DNA of 64,000 nucleotides from Paludisphaera rhizosphaerae (lineage in GTDB: Bacteria > Planctomycetota > Planctomycetia > Isosphaerales > Isosphaeraceae). The first letter of the stretch is position 1. Each line of letters begins with the position of its first letter. A program made the translations under genes and the position numbers. The stretch is from assembly GCF_011065895.1 (NCBI RefSeq), contig NZ_JAALCR010000012.1, forward strand, positions 124,001-188,000, in the 5' to 3' direction. This document shows positions 37,879 through 45,173 of this stretch, one piece after another. The notes below the pieces were generated by a model. That model made no database searches and was not told the DNA's origin. It saw nothing but the letters and a program-made list of their open reading frames with translations.

Positions 37879-38631
37879 TTATTTTGACCGAGCGAGCCAG
37901 TCCCCGAATCGCGTCGTCCCGAGCATCGGAGACTCTCCGGGCGTGAGGCTCTGATCATTCAGGACGGCGCCAAAGTAGCGGGCATTGGCGTCGGCAACAA
38001 CCTCACGAGAGTCGTTGTTCGCGGCCAGGTACCGCCGGACGAATTCGTCCTGCCGGATCGGCTCGGGGCCGGCCAGTTCGACCGTTCGGTTGATCGGCTG
38101 CGCGATCGCCACGCGAGCCAGAGCAGCGGCCACGTCGTCCGATGCGATCGGCTGCATGAGGGCCGGCGGCAGGCGGACGACGTCCCCCTCGGCGGCCGAT
38201 TGCGCGATGCCGCCCACGAACTCGAAGAACTGCGTGGCTCGAACGATCGTGTAGGGAACGCCGCCGGTTTGGATCAGACCTTCCTGGACGACTTTAGCCC
38301 GCATGTACCCGCTGCTCGGCAGGCGATCCGCGCCGACGACCGAAAGGGCGACGTGGCGCCCCACTCTAGCGGCCGCTTCAGCGGCGCTCAGGTTGCGGGT
38401 CGACGCCTGGAAGAACTCCAGGACCGCCGTATCCTCGAACGACGGCGAGTTGGAGACGTCCACCACCACGTCCGCGTCCGCCATCACCTCGGAAAGCCCT
38501 TCGCCGGTGAGGGTGTTCACGCCCGACGAAGGCGAGGCCGAGACGGCCTCGTGGCCTTCACTCTTCAGGATCGACACTAACTTCCTGCCGATCAGCCCGC
38601 TCCCGCCGATCACGACGACCTTCACGGCCAT
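37879..38631 (-). CDS. NAD(P)-binding protein, atypical SDR (NmrA/NAD(P)H-binding type)
   Basis: 250 residues from the ATG at 38631, AAGGGGG just upstream; an in-frame start at 38685 would add 18 residues. The Rossmann fold opens with VKVVVIGGSGLIGRKLVSIL. The Tyr-Lys pair of classical SDRs is not obvious; SGYMRAKVVQEGLI is the nearest. VPYTIVRATQFFEFVGGI fits NmrA-like or NAD(P)H-binding proteins. It could be a redox sensor or a reductase. Position: downstream of the cupin gene (70 bases), same strand, so perhaps one operon. Confidence 0.82.
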   Translation of the reverse strand: MAVKVVVIGGSGLIGRKLVSILKSEGHEAVSASPSSGVNTLTGEGLSEVMADADVVVDVSNSPSFEDTAVLEFFQASTRNLSAAEAAARVGRHVALSVVGADRLPSSGYMRAKVVQEGLIQTGGVPYTIVRATQFFEFVGGIAQSAAEGDVVRLPPALMQPIASDDVAAALARVAIAQPINRTVELAGPEPIRQDEFVRRYLAANNDSREVVADANARYFGAVLNDQSLTPGESPMLGTTRFGDWLARSK

Positions 38632-38701
38632 TCCCCCTTGTTGTTCGTGTTGTTCGATTCTGATGGCGCACAGAGGCTTCCCCACGCTTGCGAGGCGGGG
38701 G

Positions 38702-39118
38702 TCACTTCTTCGGCTCGGGAATGACGATCTCCTTCACATCACGAGGGTGCAGGACCCACGCCAGCAACCGGGTCTTCGCCTTGCCCGGGTTCCTCGACAC
38801 GCGATGCAGGCATCCGGCCGGCTCGTAAAACGTATCGCCCGCCTTGAGGATCCTGGTGGGCTGGTCGTCGATGCCCCACTCGTACTCGCCCTCCAGGATG
38901 TAGCCGAACCCCGGGCCGGGATGGCGGTGGGAGACGCCCGCCTTCCCGGGCTGGATCGTCACCTCCACCGCCGTTGCCGTCGTCTCCTTGCCGTCGACTT
39001 TCTCCACGATGTCCCGCACGGTCAAGGTTTTGACGGACTCGGCCTCGTCATCGTGCATCGCCGCGACCATCCCCACAGCCGTCAGGACGATTCCGACCGC
39101 CAGCGCAACTCGGGCCAT
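38702..39118 (-). CDS. Exported cupin-domain protein
   Basis: 138 residues from the ATG at 39118, GAGGAAG 6 bases upstream. The N terminus MARVALAVGIVLTAVGMVAA is a signal peptide or anchor. The cupin core has VEVTIQPGKAGVSHRHPGPG, GYILEGEYEWGID, and ILKAGDTFYEPAGCLHRVSRN. The HxH...E...H metal ligands are visible (SHRHPG, EGEYEW, CLHRVS). Cupins of this small size bind a metal ion and a small ligand or act as sensors. The ligand is unknown. It starts a two-gene minus-strand run with the NAD(P)-binding gene. Confidence 0.85.
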   Translation of the reverse strand: MARVALAVGIVLTAVGMVAAMHDDEAESVKTLTVRDIVEKVDGKETTATAVEVTIQPGKAGVSHRHPGPGFGYILEGEYEWGIDDQPTRILKAGDTFYEPAGCLHRVSRNPGKAKTRLLAWVLHPRDVKEIVIPEPKK

Positions 39119-39274
39119 GATGCTTCCTCGCTTTCCGTTGTCGTAATGACGTCGCCGTGCAGCTTCCCGGCTCTCGACACCAAGGACGTTCGGACCCGTC
39201 CGGTTTGTGACCGATGAACGATTTTTCGTCGACCGTCGCAATTGAAGTCGGCGGCGAGGAGACGACGAATGCCG

Positions 39275-40117
39275 TCAGAACGCAGTCCGGTCCTGGCTCC
39301 TCGGGTCGTCGACTGCATCGTGAGGGCGATAGATCCCGCCTTCACGAGCCCGGGCGCGCCAGGGGCGGGCCCGATGGCGGGCGACCTCCCAGCGCGGGGA
39401 GTCTTCGTCCAGAGTTTCGACGGCGATTCCGGACGCCGACGCCACCGCCGACGCCTGGATCTCGCCCGTCGGCCCGATGAGACGGCTGGTCAAGGCGCCC
39501 GAGGTCTGGGTCGGGATCGACAGGCTGATCCAGAAGCTGTGCGAGGCCGCGTAACCCTGGGCCTGGACGCCGAACATCGGGTCGTCGGCGTAGGCCGAGA
39601 ACAGGATGCAATCCACTCCGCGCTCCGCGTAGTCCAGGAACAGCTCCGGGAAGTGGACCTCGATGCAAAGGACACAACCGAATTTCCAGCCGCCGACCTC
39701 GAACACGCAGGGAGACCGGCCGGGCGCGTGCCAGCCGGTGATCTCGGTATGCGAGCAGAACCGCTTGTCATACCGGGTGACGAGTTCGCCCCGATCGGAG
39801 ATCACGTAGAGGCTGTTGTGAGGTCGATTCGGCGCCGTAAGCCGGTGGGCCGAGCCGACCACGACCCACAGCTCTAGCTCACGGGCCAGCGCGGCCGTCG
39901 CCCGCAGTTCGTCGGCGATCGCCTCCCAGTCGACGAGACCCCAGTCCTTGACCTGGGCCTTCGAGCAGCCGGACATCGCCGCCTCCGGGAAGTGGATCAG
40001 CCCGGCACCGGCCGCGCGGGCCTCCACCATCAACCGACGGATTTCTCGCCCGTTGGCCCGGACGTCGGCCGTGATGAGACACTGCGCCGCGGCGACCTTG
40101 ATCGGCGATTTGCTCAC
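39275..40117 (-). CDS. Carbon-nitrogen hydrolase (nitrilase superfamily)
   Basis: 280 residues, GTG start at 40117 with GGAG 8 bases upstream. Catalytic triad Glu45 (HFPEAAMSG), Lys118 (RYDKRF) and Cys151 (CIEVHFPE) is intact. Members hydrolyse amides or nitriles. The last 50 residues are Arg-rich (WEVARHRARPWRARAR) and probably disordered. It is the last gene of a packed four-gene operon with two glyoxalase-like proteins and an alpha/beta hydrolase, 19 bases from the hydrolase. No specific amide can be assigned. Confidence 0.9.
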   Translation of the reverse strand: MSKSPIKVAAAQCLITADVRANGREIRRLMVEARAAGAGLIHFPEAAMSGCSKAQVKDWGLVDWEAIADELRATAALARELELWVVVGSAHRLTAPNRPHNSLYVISDRGELVTRYDKRFCSHTEITGWHAPGRSPCVFEVGGWKFGCVLCIEVHFPELFLDYAERGVDCILFSAYADDPMFGVQAQGYAASHSFWISLSIPTQTSGALTSRLIGPTGEIQASAVASASGIAVETLDEDSPRWEVARHRARPWRARAREGGIYRPHDAVDDPRSQDRTAF

Positions 40118-40136
40118 GGGACGGCTCCGGGCCGTG

Positions 40137-40814
40137 TCATCCCAAATTCGAGGCCCAGTCGTGAACGACGCGGGCCATCTCGACGAAGACGTCCTCCGGG
40201 CTCTTGCGCTCGCGCTTGAGAACCTTGTAGCCGTGGTCGGCCGCCTCCAGGACGTGAAGCGTGGCGCGAGGCTTCAGGCGTTCGCAGACGGGTTGCAGCA
40301 GATCCATCTCCGCCAGGTCGTCGCGCGTGCCGCTGAGGAAGAGCAGGGGGAGGTCGACGGAGTCCAGATGGTCAGCGCGTTCGGTCCCGGGCTTGCCGGC
40401 GGGATGGAGCGGGAACGAGAAGAAGACCAGCCCGCGGACGCCTTCGAGGGGCGATTCGGCGGCGGCCGTCGAGGTCATCCGGCCGCCGAACGAGTGACCG
40501 CCCGCCAGCAGGGGGAGCCTGGGCGCGAGCTTCCTCGCCGTCGCGACCGCCGCGCGGATCGTCGCCGTGCAGACGGCCTGGGAATCGCGCCCTTTGCCGT
40601 GCTCGGAGTACGGAAAGTTGTACCGCAGGGTCGCCACGCCGACCTCCGCAAGCCGCTCAGCGATCGTTTGCAACGTGGCGTGCCGCATCGTCGTGCTTGC
40701 CCCGTGGCCGAGGACGAGGAGATGCGTCGCGCCCTTGGGACGGATCACGAGGGCCGAGACATCGCCCTTCTCGGGCGTGGCCTGGAACTTCAATTCGTCG
40801 ACGTCGTGGGCCAC
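40137..40814 (-). CDS. Alpha/beta hydrolase, KANL3/Tex30-like
   Basis: 225 residues, GTG start at 40814. The start follows the stop of the preceding glyoxalase-like gene with one base between (TGACGTG), so translation is coupled. Nucleophile elbow GGHSFGG (Ser108), oxyanion-region HGAS, and the acid/base near LSGTRDDLAE and EAADHGYK are in place. No signal peptide: cytoplasmic. It resembles the small KANL3/Tex30 or dienelactone-hydrolase-like group. Substrate unknown; the operon suggests detoxification of reactive carbonyls or esters. Confidence 0.87.
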   Translation of the reverse strand: MAHDVDELKFQATPEKGDVSALVIRPKGATHLLVLGHGASTTMRHATLQTIAERLAEVGVATLRYNFPYSEHGKGRDSQAVCTATIRAAVATARKLAPRLPLLAGGHSFGGRMTSTAAAESPLEGVRGLVFFSFPLHPAGKPGTERADHLDSVDLPLLFLSGTRDDLAEMDLLQPVCERLKPRATLHVLEAADHGYKVLKRERKSPEDVFVEMARVVHDWASNLG

Positions 40815-40815
40815 G

Positions 40816-41211
40816 TCAGGCGATTCCTTCCCGGTCCAGCGGCTGGGTGAAGCAGAAACAGACGCCGTACGGCTCCCGGGCGAAGAAGACGCGGTACGGG
40901 CTGCCGTCGTAGGTCTGCTCGTCGATTACGCCCGGCCCGACGCCGTGCTCGTCGTACTCGCGCCAGAGAGCGTCGACGTCGCTGACGGAGAACCAGCAGC
41001 TCGCCTGTTCGGGGTCGTGACCGTTGACGGCCAGGCCGATCGTCACATCGTCGCGCCGCAGTCGGGCCGTCGTCGCATCCTTCGAGACCACCGTAAAGCC
41101 GAGGCAGCGCGTGTAGAAGCCGACAGCGGGCTCGACGTGCTTCACCGGCAGCGCATCGACGTCGGTGTCGCCGATCGGCCCAACCGCCTTGAAGACCGCG
41201 CGGCCGTTCAT
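40816..41211 (-). CDS. Glyoxalase/bleomycin-resistance-fold protein
   Basis: 131 residues from the ATG at 41211, which overlaps the stop of the upstream gene as ATGA; no Shine-Dalgarno is evident, so translation depends on coupling. One VOC domain: HVEPAVGFYTRCLGFTVVS, TIGLAVNGHDPEQASCWFSV and FFAREPYGVCFCFTQP. Several metal ligand positions of glyoxalase I are not clear, so it may bind a substrate without glyoxalase activity. Second gene of the glyoxalase-hydrolase-nitrilase operon. Confidence 0.85.
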   Translation of the reverse strand: MNGRAVFKAVGPIGDTDVDALPVKHVEPAVGFYTRCLGFTVVSKDATTARLRRDDVTIGLAVNGHDPEQASCWFSVSDVDALWREYDEHGVGPGVIDEQTYDGSPYRVFFAREPYGVCFCFTQPLDREGIA

Positions 41212-41639
41212 GAGGAGGACTCCGTAGACTCCTCGGTCTTCAGTCCCCGACTGACGCGGAAGACGTGGCCGTCGGGATGCCGTACGTGCATCTCGCGGAC
41301 GCACCAGGGCATATCGGTCGGCGGAAAGGCCACCTCCAGGCCCTCCGCAATGCAGCGGGCGTGAACGGCGTCGACGTCCTCAACCCAGATAGACATCCAT
41401 ACTCCCTTATCCGACTCGTCGTCGCCGTCCTCGGTGAACGTCGGCCGACCCGAGCCGTATCCACGGCCTCCCTGCGCTCCGCGGCAGAGGAAGATCTCGC
41501 ATTCGCCGGAGCAGACCGCCCCGAACGTCGGCGGATCGCCCCAGTCCCAGCCCTTCGTCCAGCCGAACTTTTCGAACCAGGCGAAGCTCGCCGGCAAGTC
41601 CGAGACGTTCAGGATGGGCGTCAGTCCCTTCGCTTGCAT
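41208..41639 (-). CDS. Glyoxalase/bleomycin-resistance-fold protein
   Basis: 143 residues from the ATG at 41639, AGGAGG 5 bases upstream, which decides against the GTG at 41645. One VOC domain: LTPILNVSDLPASFAWFEKF, IWVEDVDAVHARCIAEGLEV and EMHVRHPDGHVFRVSRG. It resembles VOC proteins of the PhnB/bleomycin-resistance group. First gene of the four-gene operon; its stop overlaps the next start. Reactive-carbonyl or xenobiotic handling is an inference. Confidence 0.88.
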   Translation of the reverse strand: MQAKGLTPILNVSDLPASFAWFEKFGWTKGWDWGDPPTFGAVCSGECEIFLCRGAQGGRGYGSGRPTFTEDGDDESDKGVWMSIWVEDVDAVHARCIAEGLEVAFPPTDMPWCVREMHVRHPDGHVFRVSRGLKTEESTESSS

Positions 41640-41976
41640 GACCACCTCCTTGATTCGGCGAACGTCGTCTCACCCGATTTCGGGTGGATTGAAGCAAGAT
41701 CGCGGCCCCATGTCAACTGTTGTACAGTCGCCCTCCGCGTTCCCATTAACGATTTCGTACACGAAGATTCCGCTAAGAGTTTTGATGTTTTTGTGTGGGA
41801 GCAGCCGAGATCACTCCATAGAATGGCGCTCGCGGGCGATGGGGCCTCATTCAAGTCGAAGGTCGATCATCGCCCATAGAACTGATTATGCTTTCATTTG
41901 TCGGCCGTCCCGGCGACGACTGTCCCGTCCCGCCGCCGGAGCACTCCTCTCTTTCGGTCAACTGAGGGCTCATCTC
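41640..41976. other. Divergent intergenic region
   Basis: 337 bases between the glyoxalase operon (minus) and a DUF1559 gene (plus). It is AT-richer from about 41700 to 41810 (for example GTTTTGATGTTTTTGTG), where the promoters probably lie. TGTTGTACAG near 41720 is a short partial palindrome. No gene or repeat family member seen. Confidence 0.45.
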
Positions 41977-43074
41977 ATGTCGCGTCGAAAGGGTTTCACC
42001 CTGATCGAGCTGCTGGTCGTCATCGCGATCATCGCAGTCCTGATCGCACTGTTGCTGCCCGCCGTTCAGGCGGCGCGTGAAGCCGCCCGTCGGGCGCAAT
42101 GCGTCAACAATCTGAAGCAGATATGCCTGGCGGCGCACAACTATCTCTCGGCGACCGACCGGATCCCGTTGGGGGATCACTACCCGGCTGGGACGAATGA
42201 GACGGCCGCCTCGAGCGGCATCACGGGCAACGGCGGAGATCGTTACTCGTACGGCTGGACGCTGATGATTCTGCCGTACCTGGAACAAACGCCGGTCTAC
42301 AACGCCTACAACACGGTCTGTGGGTTTCGCGACCCCGGCGGCGGCGGGCCGAGCATCAACACGACCGTCCTTTACAATCAGTTGGCGTGCTACCTCTGCC
42401 CGTCGGACAATGCGACCGGTCGGCCCCAACCGCCGTACGGCGCTCTCAACTACGTGGGGAACGTCGGCGGGCCCGGCGCGCTGCAGACCTTCTCCGGCGT
42501 GATCATCAGCCCGTACTGGGGGAACACCACCCAGGCGCCCTCGACCAACTGCATCGGCCTGGCGGCGATCATCGACGGCACCTCGAATACCGCGATGTTC
42601 AGCGAGCGGCTCATGGGCGTGACCAACAACCCAACGGTCACCGTGGGCCAGAAGGACTACGCCAAGCGTTCGATCTTCCAGCTTTCAATCGCCGGGACGA
42701 TCAACGGCAACGACATGACCGGCACGATGAACGTGCTCAACGCTTGCAAGTCGCTGCCGGCTAGCACGACGTCGATCTCCTCTTACCGCAGCGGTCAGAT
42801 CTGGACGATCGGCCATCCCTGGGCCACGATCTGGAACCGCTATTTCCACTTCGGCCCGCCCAACATGCACTCCTGCGACACCAATCCCTCGACCTTCGCC
42901 GGCCTCGGCGGCGGGCAGGGCGTGGTGCCGCCGACCAGCAACCACCCCGGCGGCGTGAACGTCGGCATGTGCGACGGCTCCGTCAAGTTCATCAAGGACT
43001 CGGTCTCCAACCAGGCCTGGTGGGCTCTAGGGACCCGCGGCGGCGGCGAGGTCATCAGCGCAGACTCCTTCTGA
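41977..43074 (+). CDS. DUF1559 pseudopilin-like protein
   Basis: 365 residues from the ATG at 41977 (GAGGG 9 bases upstream); in-frame sequence back to 41434 is antisense to the glyoxalase gene and not coding. Leader [13 protein letters not shown] has the Gly-Phe site. Body: [54 protein letters not shown], end GGEVISADSF. A perfect 26-base palindrome follows 9 bases after the stop and a lipoprotein gene comes next. Confidence 0.93.
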   Translation: MSRRKGFTLIELLVVIAIIAVLIALLLPAVQAAREAARRAQCVNNLKQICLAAHNYLSATDRIPLGDHYPAGTNETAASSGITGNGGDRYSYGWTLMILPYLEQTPVYNAYNTVCGFRDPGGGGPSINTTVLYNQLACYLCPSDNATGRPQPPYGALNYVGNVGGPGALQTFSGVIISPYWGNTTQAPSTNCIGLAAIIDGTSNTAMFSERLMGVTNNPTVTVGQKDYAKRSIFQLSIAGTINGNDMTGTMNVLNACKSLPASTTSISSYRSGQIWTIGHPWATIWNRYFHFGPPNMHSCDTNPSTFAGLGGGQGVVPPTSNHPGGVNVGMCDGSVKFIKDSVSNQAWWALGTRGGGEVISADSF

Positions 43075-43083
43075 CCAGACTTC

Positions 43084-43109
43084 GTCCGCGCCCGACGTCG
43101 GGCGCGGAC
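43084..43109. terminator. Perfect 26-base palindrome between DUF1559 and lipoprotein genes
   Basis: GTCCGCGCCCGAC meets its exact complement GTCGGGCGCGGAC. As RNA it folds to at least 11 G/C-rich pairs. It is 9 bases after the DUF1559 stop and 40 bases before the lipoprotein start. It may reduce expression of the second gene or protect the upstream message. No T tract. Confidence 0.55.
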
Positions 43110-43149
43110 GATCCTCTTCCCTCCCCGACATCGATAGGAGCCATCCCTG

Positions 43150-43350
43150 ATGCAACGTCGTCGACTACCGGCGCTCGGCCTGGCCGCAGTGCTGATCGTC
43201 CCCTTGCCCCTGGTCCTCGCCGGATGCGGCAACGCCAGCAACATCGAGGTCGGCCTCCCGTCCAACATCGAGCCTCCGAAGGACTTCGACCCGGGCGGGG
43301 GCGTCAAGCCCGACATGAAGGGCAAGCGAGCGCCAAGCCCGGTGCCCTGA
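43150..43350 (+). CDS. Small lipoprotein downstream of DUF1559
   Basis: 66 residues, ATG at 43150, AGGAG 9 bases upstream. A signal peptide ends in lipobox LAGC (Cys26). The mature part is only 41 residues, rich in Pro, Gly, Asn and Lys (GLPSNIEPPKDFDPGGG, VKPDMKGKRAPSP), and probably unfolded. The DUF1559-lipoprotein arrangement is the fourth in the window. Function unknown; a short envelope-attached linker is possible. Confidence 0.72.
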   Translation: MQRRRLPALGLAAVLIVPLPLVLAGCGNASNIEVGLPSNIEPPKDFDPGGGVKPDMKGKRAPSPVP

Positions 43351-43389
43351 TCGACGCCTCGGCCGCACGAGTTCGCCGGCCCGCGGGTC

Positions 43390-44529
43390 TCAGTCCCCAA
43401 GCCGCCGGCGACCGGCCCACGCCGCGACGGCCGAGCCGAACAGCATCAGCACCACCGACGACGGCTCCGGAACCGACTGGATCACGCCGAAGACGCCGTG
43501 AGCCCCACCGCCAGGCCCCGCGGTGAAATAGAGCGAGGCCGAGTCGCCTCCCGAGCCGCCGTTGCCCACGATCAGGCCTCGAAGCCCGTCAATGACCAGC
43601 GGTTGACCGCCGGCGCCCGGCAACTGGCCGAGGAAGGCGAACGAGGTCGAGTCGAACACGTTGATCCGACCATCGCCCGAATTGGCCACAAGCAAATCGC
43701 CGGCGAACGATCCAAGCGAGGAAGGGGCGATCGCCAATCCCCAGGGCGAGTTCAACGCCCCGCCCGCCCCCACCTCAGCCAGCAGGTTTCCCTGAAGGTC
43801 GAACGCGGAGACGATCCCGTGCCCCGCGCCCGGCACGTCGGCCCCGCCGGCGCCTTGCAGCGCATAGGTGACGTAGAGGGTGTCGCCCAGCTTCTGAATG
43901 TTGAACGGCGCGTAACCGACCGGGATGTTCGGATCGAGGAACTTTCCGGTCAGGTTGGGCGCACCGATGTCGCCCTTGAGGATGTCGATGCTCCCCGTAT
44001 GGAAGTTGGCCGAGTACAGATACGCGTGGCCGTTCACGACGGCCGCGGTCGTCCCTGTGTAGTCGTTCGACGTCGACCCGGTTTGCAGGACCTCGGCTGT
44101 CGTCCCCAGCGCGCCTCGCCAGCCGGAGATCGTTCCGTCGCGACTGACGAACAGGAAGGCGTCGCCGTTGAATGAGCCTGCGAGCGGCGTGTTGACCTGG
44201 CCCGTGACGTTCCCGACGCCGGGGATCGTCACCTCCAACGCCGACTTCGTCGGAACGCCCGTCGTCGGGTTGACGGTGTAGAGGGTTGAGAGGCCCGACC
44301 CATTGGCCGACACCCAGAACGGACTGGTGGCGGTCGCCGAGACTCCCCAGGCGTTCTTGAGCTTCGGGTCGACCAGCACAGCCGGGTTGACCGCCGAATC
44401 GTCGCTGACGAGATTCTTCGGCACGAAGAAATCGGCCTGGGCCGGCGGAGGCGAGGCCGATAGGACGGCCATGAAACCAACCGTCGCCGAGGCAATGACC
44501 CATAGCCGAAGCAAGGCCCGTGCCGACAT
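43390..44529 (-). CDS. TIGR03118-type exported protein with PEP-CTERM anchor
   Basis: 379 residues, GGGAGG before the ATG at 44529. Signal peptide (VIASATVGFMAVLSASPPPAQA). The body is a predicted beta-propeller-like repeat protein starting VPKNLVSDDSAVNPAVLVDP, with NAWGVSATATSPFWVSANGS and NSPWGLAIAPSSLGSFAGDL, matching the TIGR03118 pattern. The C terminus has VPEPSSVVLMLFGSAVAAW followed by AGRRR: the PEP motif, a hydrophobic helix and a basic end, the PEP-CTERM sorting signal read by exosortase. It would be placed at the outer surface. No exosortase gene is in this window. Function unknown. Confidence 0.9.
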   Translation of the reverse strand: MSARALLRLWVIASATVGFMAVLSASPPPAQADFFVPKNLVSDDSAVNPAVLVDPKLKNAWGVSATATSPFWVSANGSGLSTLYTVNPTTGVPTKSALEVTIPGVGNVTGQVNTPLAGSFNGDAFLFVSRDGTISGWRGALGTTAEVLQTGSTSNDYTGTTAAVVNGHAYLYSANFHTGSIDILKGDIGAPNLTGKFLDPNIPVGYAPFNIQKLGDTLYVTYALQGAGGADVPGAGHGIVSAFDLQGNLLAEVGAGGALNSPWGLAIAPSSLGSFAGDLLVANSGDGRINVFDSTSFAFLGQLPGAGGQPLVIDGLRGLIVGNGGSGGDSASLYFTAGPGGGAHGVFGVIQSVPEPSSVVLMLFGSAVAAWAGRRRLGD

Positions 44530-44757
44530 GGCTCGTCCTCCCGTCCGAGGTCGCGGAGCCGCTTCATGCGCAGGGGCGACCGACGGATCGCCTGCAACGG
44601 CTCCGAACGGCTCTCAACCTCATCGCATCAACCAAACAAAGACGTGTATTGACAAACGATATAAGATTCACCTGCTCCACGCCTCGCGTCAAGCGAAAAC
44701 CAGGTGAATTCACCGACTGGCCGCCGACTCTCTGCTCCAAACACGCCTCACCGCACT

Positions 44758-45156
44758 TCAGTCGTGCGACGTCTTCGCCGGCGCCAGCAGGTTGGCGTCG
44801 CGCGCCAACCGCCAGCGGCCGTCGCGCTTGTGCAGGATGGTGAGACTGTGGCCGGCGCGGACCATCTCCGGCGCCCCTGGGCGGGAGGCCTTGATCCGAA
44901 GGCGGGTCGTCATGAAGGCCCAGTCGCCCAGAATCTTCACCTCCAGCACCTCGCTCTCGCCGTCGATCGTCATCCCGCCGGCCGTCATCTCGCGCGAGGC
45001 CTCGGCGAAGGCCGTCTTGCCGAAGGGCTCAGCGCCGGGGACCAGGAACACGACGTCCTCTTCCATGAGGTCGAGCACCGTCTCCAGGTCCCCGCGTTTC
45101 GTGGCGGCGATCCACGTCGCCGCCACGCCGCGGATTGTTTTCTCGTCGTCGTTCAT
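44758..45156 (-). CDS. SnoaL-like (SgcJ/DUF4440-type) small protein
   Basis: 132 residues from the ATG at 45156; the in-frame extension to 46041 is only antisense-like sequence over the upstream gene. MNDDEKTIRGVAATWIAATK, then LETVLDLMEEDVVFLVPGAE, LEVKILGDWAFMTTRLRIKA and LTILHKRDGRWRLARDANLL are typical of SnoaL/DUF4440 cone-shaped proteins, which bind small ligands or act on them. No signal peptide. It starts 17 bases after the GDSL gene stop, probably co-transcribed. Confidence 0.87.
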   Translation of the reverse strand: MNDDEKTIRGVAATWIAATKRGDLETVLDLMEEDVVFLVPGAEPFGKTAFAEASREMTAGGMTIDGESEVLEVKILGDWAFMTTRLRIKASRPGAPEMVRAGHSLTILHKRDGRWRLARDANLLAPAKTSHD

Positions 45157-45173
45157 GCGGGATTTCCTGTTCC

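Noticed and set aside
41434-41976. Longer 546-residue version of the DUF1559 protein at 41977
   Set aside because: The extra 181 residues run antisense to the glyoxalase gene and through the promoter region; the prepilin leader starts at 41977.
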